From Owenia fusiformis (lineage: Eukaryota > Annelida > Polychaeta > Sabellida > Oweniidae), in assembly GCA_903813345.2 (NCBI GenBank), contig CAIIXF020000008.1, positions 34,992,867-35,056,866 on the forward strand: 64,000 bases of DNA, given 5' to 3'. The notes beneath the pieces were generated by a model. The model did no database searches. It was not told the DNA's origin and worked only from the letters and a program-made list of their open reading frames with translations. The position numbers were made by a program, and so were the translations under genes. Below, piece by piece: positions 49,901 through 55,900 of the stretch (within the stretch, counting starts at the first letter, position 1; the number at the start of each line of letters is the position of its first letter).

Positions 49901-52900
49901 TCTTGTTGGGTACCATAGGCTTAGCATTTACATAGGTTTTACAAAGTTTATCAATAACTTATTTCTTTAATAAGATGGTGTTAAATTCACATTTCAATAT
50001 GGAATTAAATTATTATAATAAAATTATATAAAAAGGGCCTTTTCTTTCTTGTGACAGTGACAAACAGGGAAAGGGGAGGGATGAAATTTTGTTCGATTAT
50101 TAAAAGGATGAGAAGAAGCATAGTAAAGCAGTTGCAGATACAATGTTTCTACTACATAGATTATGGGTAAGATAAAATTCTGTAGTGTAAACTGTCAAGG
50201 GCTTTGCGATCCTGTAAAACGAGCAGATGTCTTTAATTACTTGAAGCAAAAACGCATAGATATATTATGTTTACAGGATATACATTCTTCAAAACAATCT
50301 GAAATGAAATTTGAACAAGATTGGGGAAGCAAGGCCTTTATCAGTTCATACAAAAGTAACAGCAGAGGGGTAGGCATTTTTATTAGGGAAAATCTCACAT
50401 ATAAAGTGTACAATAGTGATATTGATGCAAATGGTAATTTTGTAATTCTAGATATTCAGATAGAAGATAGGAGATTCTCATTGGTCTCACTTTATGGACC
50501 AAATACTGACTCGCCTGTCTTTTATACTGATCTCAAGGCAAGACTCGAAATTATTGAGAATGCTTCTATATTAGTTATGGGAGATTGGAATCTAGTTCTA
50601 GACACTGACCTGGATACTTTCAATTATAAGCACATTAATAATCCGAATTCAAGAAAAAAGGTTCTAGAGCTCTGTGAACAATTAGAATTATTTGACATTT
50701 GGAGAGAATTGAATCCGGAAGTGAAAAAATTCACTTGGCTGAGAAGGAAACCGCGACAAATGGCAAGACTTGACTTTATACTTGGAACAGAAGATTTCAT
50801 TAATTTAACACATATATGTGATATATCATCTAGTTATCGGTCGGATCATAGTCCGATTCTTTTGATTATAAATAATGATTTGCCAGAAAGAGGGAATGGG
50901 TTTTGGAAATTCAATGTGTCTTTACTTAGGGATCCGGTGTATGTTACCATTGTAAAAAATTCCATTGAGAACATTAAAAATCAATACGAAATAAGAATCC
51001 CTGAGAATGACCAAATAGATTTTGACCTCTCAATAAATGATCAACTGTTTTTTGAGATGCTTAAACTAGAGATAAGAAGTCAAACTATTAAATATTCATC
51101 AGAAAAGAAAAAATTAAAAGAAAAGGTTCAACGTGATCTTGAAAATAAGGTCTTGGTTATAGAAAGGGAAATAGAAAATATTATTAATTCAGGTGATGCT
51201 CAGGATGACGATCAGAGAATCATTTTAGAAAAAAGATATGAAAATTTGGATAGCGTCAAACAAGAAATTAAAGAATATAGAGATATTTATGTAAAAGGTC
51301 TTATGACAAGGGCCCGAGTCGAGTGGTACGAATCAGGAGAAAGAGCTACGAAATATTTTAGTAGTCTCGAAAAGCGAAATTTTCTAAATAAACTTATATG
51401 CCAAGTAGAGGTAGATGGAGAACTTATTACTGATCCAAAAAAAATACTTCTGGAACAGAAAAAATTTTATGAACTCCTTTACAGCAGAAAAGTAAATTGT
51501 GCTGATGAAAATATAGACCTCTTCCTTAATGATAATAATATCAAATCACTAAACGAAGAACAAAAACAGTCTTGTGAGGGTATTTTAACGGAAAAAGAAT
51601 TAATCTTTGAATTAAAAAATGCAAAAAATGGTAAATCCCCTGGATCAGACGGCTTTTCTGTAGACTTTTATAAATTCTTCTATAGGGATATTGGTAAGTA
51701 CCTACTCAAATCTCTAAACGCGGCTTATACTTTAGGTGAACTATCAATCACACAGAAGCAAGGCGTTATTACTTGTTTACCAAAATTAAACAAAATTAGA
51801 AAATACTTTAAGAACTGGCGACCGATATCTTTATTGAATGCGGACTATAAACTTCTCTCATCAGCTTTAGCAACAAGGATGAAATCAGTTTTGCCACATA
51901 TAATTTCCGTGGAACAGAAAGCATATTTAACGGGTCGAGAGATGGCTGAAAATACAAGACTTGTGTATGACGTTATGGACTATCTTAATAGAAACGAGCA
52001 AAAGGGTCTTTTACTTTTAGCAGATTTTGAGAAAGCCTTCGACAGTATCGAATGGGTCTACTTAGAAAAATGTCTAAAAAAATTCAATTTTGGAGATAGC
52101 TTCTTGAAATGGTTTAAGATTTTATACAATGGAAGCGAAAGTTGCGTAATAAACAACGGTTTCTTTTCAAGTTTTTTCAAATTAAAGAGAGGTTGCAGGC
52201 AGGGAGATTCGCTCTCTTGCTACGCATTCATCTTAGCTCTAGAGCCTTTATGTTCAAAAATTAAAAAAGATGTAGAAGTTAAAGGGGTCAAAATATTCGA
52301 TAAAGAGATAAAGGTTGGCATGTATGCAGATGATACGTTTATCTTCCTAGATGGAACTCCGTCTTCCTTGAGACATTGTATGTACATTTTTGATAAGTTT
52401 CATGAAACATCAGGGTTAAAACTTAATAAAGAGAAAACATCAGCAATATGGTTAGGAAGTAAAAAAAACTCAGAAAAAATGTGTGAAGACATTCCACTCA
52501 CATGGGAATCTAAGTTTAGGTTACTCGGGTTGAATTTAACATCAGATCTTCAAAATATTGAATCCATTAATTTTGAAAATAAAATTCAGGAAATGCAAAC
52601 TGTAATAAGTAGATATAAAAAAAGAAACTTATCAATACTAGGAAAAATAACGGTTCTTAAATCATTTGTTTTGCCTAAAGTAGTACATTTATTTCTAGTG
52701 TTACCCAAATTGTCATGTGCAAATCATAAAAGAATAAAACAACTGTTTACTTCTTTTATATGGAATTCCACAGTAGCAAAAGTAAGCTTCTCACAATTAG
52801 TTCAAAATGTTGAAGATGGAGGTTTGAGAATGATTGAACCAACGCTCTTTGAACAATCCCTCAAACTTACATGGATGCAAAAACTTTTTAGAGATGGCTC

Positions 52901-55900
52901 TTGGCAAGAAACTGCTTTAAAAATCATCAATGTAAGATCAAGAAACGAGCTTTTTATGTATGATTCAAAATCAATTCAAAAAATTGAGGAAAAAATTTCG
53001 AATAATTTCTGGAGAGATTTTGTTCATGTTCTGAGAATTTACACACAACAGAAAGAAAAAGAAGCTGAACATAATACTAAACTGAGAGCTGAACAAGCTA
53101 TGTGTAATACATGGGGGAAACATACCAAAAATCAAAATGTTCAATATATACTGCAAAATACAAAGGTTAACAATGAAGTAATTGTACTACAAGATGTATT
53201 TCATAATTCAAAAAGACTTCTAACGCTTTTAGAATTCAATGACAAATTCCACAGTAATATTAATTTTTTAGACTATTTGAGTCTAAAAAACACTATTCCA
53301 AAATCTTGGCTAAGAGACGTCATGGAGAATAATCAGAATATCACTGATTATGAAAGAAATAAAGCACACGTACAAAAGTTCCTTACTCAGTCAAAGATTA
53401 GTAAAATAATATACTGGGAATTTGTTCAGAATTTAGAAAAGAATTCAAAATATATAGAAGGATGGAATAAAGATCTGAATTTGTCACTCAATCAAAATGA
53501 TTGGAAGAAGATAAATAAACTTAACAAACTGAGTAACTATGAACCTAAATTATCATCCTTCACTTATAAAGTCCTTCACAGATTTTTAGCAACTAATACA
53601 TACCTAAAAATGTGTGGACTCGTAGAGTCAAACATTTGCACTTTTTGTAAAGCAAATCCTGAAACGATTTGCCATCTTCTGTATGAATGTACGATTGTAA
53701 GTGCCGTATTAAATGACATTAAACAATGGCTTCCTTTAGAGCTCACATTGCTATGCACTAAACAAAGTGTATTGATAGGACCTGAGAGTATAAATGAGAA
53801 GACAATCATCTTAAATAATATGCTATGTATTTTTAAAAGGTATGTTTATTTGTGCAAATATTCTATGCTAAAACCAACACTTAAAGGTTTTATAAGTAAT
53901 GTGAAGGAATATTTTATTATGGACAAACGGGTTGGCAGAGGCGATAAGTGGAAAATCATGGAAACAAAATTAAACAAATGAAACTGATGATTTTTTCCTT
54001 TAAATAAAAAAATGCCAATGGTATAACGTCTCTTAAGACGAAATATTTAACCACTGTACTGTATTGTAAAATTGTTAAATGTAGGTTTACCATGTAACTG
54101 TACTGTAATTGTTTTTTGCAATTGCTTTAACATGCTTATTCTTTGAAATAAAAAAATTATAAAAAAAAAAAAAAAAAATTATTATAATTACTTTGTGCTA
54201 TAATTTAGATATCACCATTATTATAATCATGGGGATAATATTTGCAAATCTACCCACAGGACAAAAAGCTATTTTAATGTCTAACTTGAAGCAGTATCTA
54301 AAGCTCTAATTTTTCTTCCAGTGTCGAGCCTTGCACAAAAGATTGAATATTGAAGAGAAGTCTAAGAAGAAATTACAGGAAGAAGCTAATGCTCACAGTC
54401 AGACCATCATTCAACTGAAGGTAAGTGTGAATCAACATGGGTAGGTAAAAGCGCATAATTTTGAGATAGGTGTGTAGTTTTTGAAGCAGTATGTGTATAG
54501 AATTTGACATAGATGTGTATAATTTAAAGGCAGAATCTGATCTATAGGGGGTGACAAAATTACAAGCAACATGTATAATTGACCTACCAATCTATTCCTT
54601 ACACTATCAAATACAATATCTCCGAAAAGATTCACAATATGTTATAAATTGGTGAAGTTATTAATGATTCAAAGTGCAAAAATGGGTCAAAAATGTTTAA
54701 ATTCTCCCAAATAATAAGAATGGTAACCATTCTTATAGAAAAATAGTACATTATTGTAAAAATCATAAATTTTCCTGGAATAAAGTATGCACTTTTGTGA
54801 TTTTTAGAAAATAGACATGACAAGGAATGACATGAGCCAAAAATATTCTAAAACTGAAACAATTTTTTGTTTAGCCTGCTCGCTATATCTGATTCTCTCT
54901 TTAAGTAGATGTTCAGTATTACATTGAAAAACCTTCAATCATTCCATACGGATCATTTGACCTCAGAAAAAAAATTTCAGTCAAGTTCTAGAATAGAACA
55001 CACAAATAATCTTGGAATTTTCTACTATTTCGTGGTCAGCTTCTTCATTCAAGTGAGCCACAATCTAGTGGCTGTTTAATCTATGTGGCTTGTAATCTCT
55101 TGGATATACTGGGGCATTTTTCATATCTATCTTAAATGCAATGTTTGGTGTACAATTGGGTTAAATTACTGAATATAGAAAAATAACACTCATTTCAATA
55201 CATATTTTGTATACATGTGTATCTCATACTTGAGTCGGTTTGGGGTAGATATCACCCAGGAATATATATCATATCTGAGGAGTGGGCAGGATATATTGTA
55301 TATGTCCCGCTCCAGACCAATTGCAGGCAGATATAATATATCCATCCCGCTCCCGGGAATTTTTCAAAGGTTAAAAAAATTTATATTTTATCTCCCCATG
55401 GTCCCTTCGGTCCCTCGGGAGATATAAAAATATTCCTCAGGATATACCCTATATCCAAAACCTCCCAGTACATAACCCTTATATATTCTGTGACTGGTAT
55501 AGTTGTCATTCTGGATATTTTAGGAGTTAAATACAACTTGACCTATTTTGTTATTAGGAGGATTTGAATCTCAAAAATATACATTTATAACTTGTATTTT
55601 TAGGATGACCTACAGACAACTACAAAGAGCTATGAGTCGCAACTTAGTATGATGAGTGAACATCTAGCCGGGATGAATGAAAAGCTGGCCAATCAGAAAG
55701 ATGAGATAGATTCTTTAAGGTTGCAACTTAACCAGAAGGTAATGGAGAGGTTGAACTAATTGGTATAGATACTGTATTTCTCACTATTTTAGCATTTTGG
55801 CTATTTTTTATATTGGTGATATTTCATCAGATATAAAAGATAAAATAATGATCTGAGAGAAATGTAATAATTCCATGAATAAATATATGCCAGATATTTT

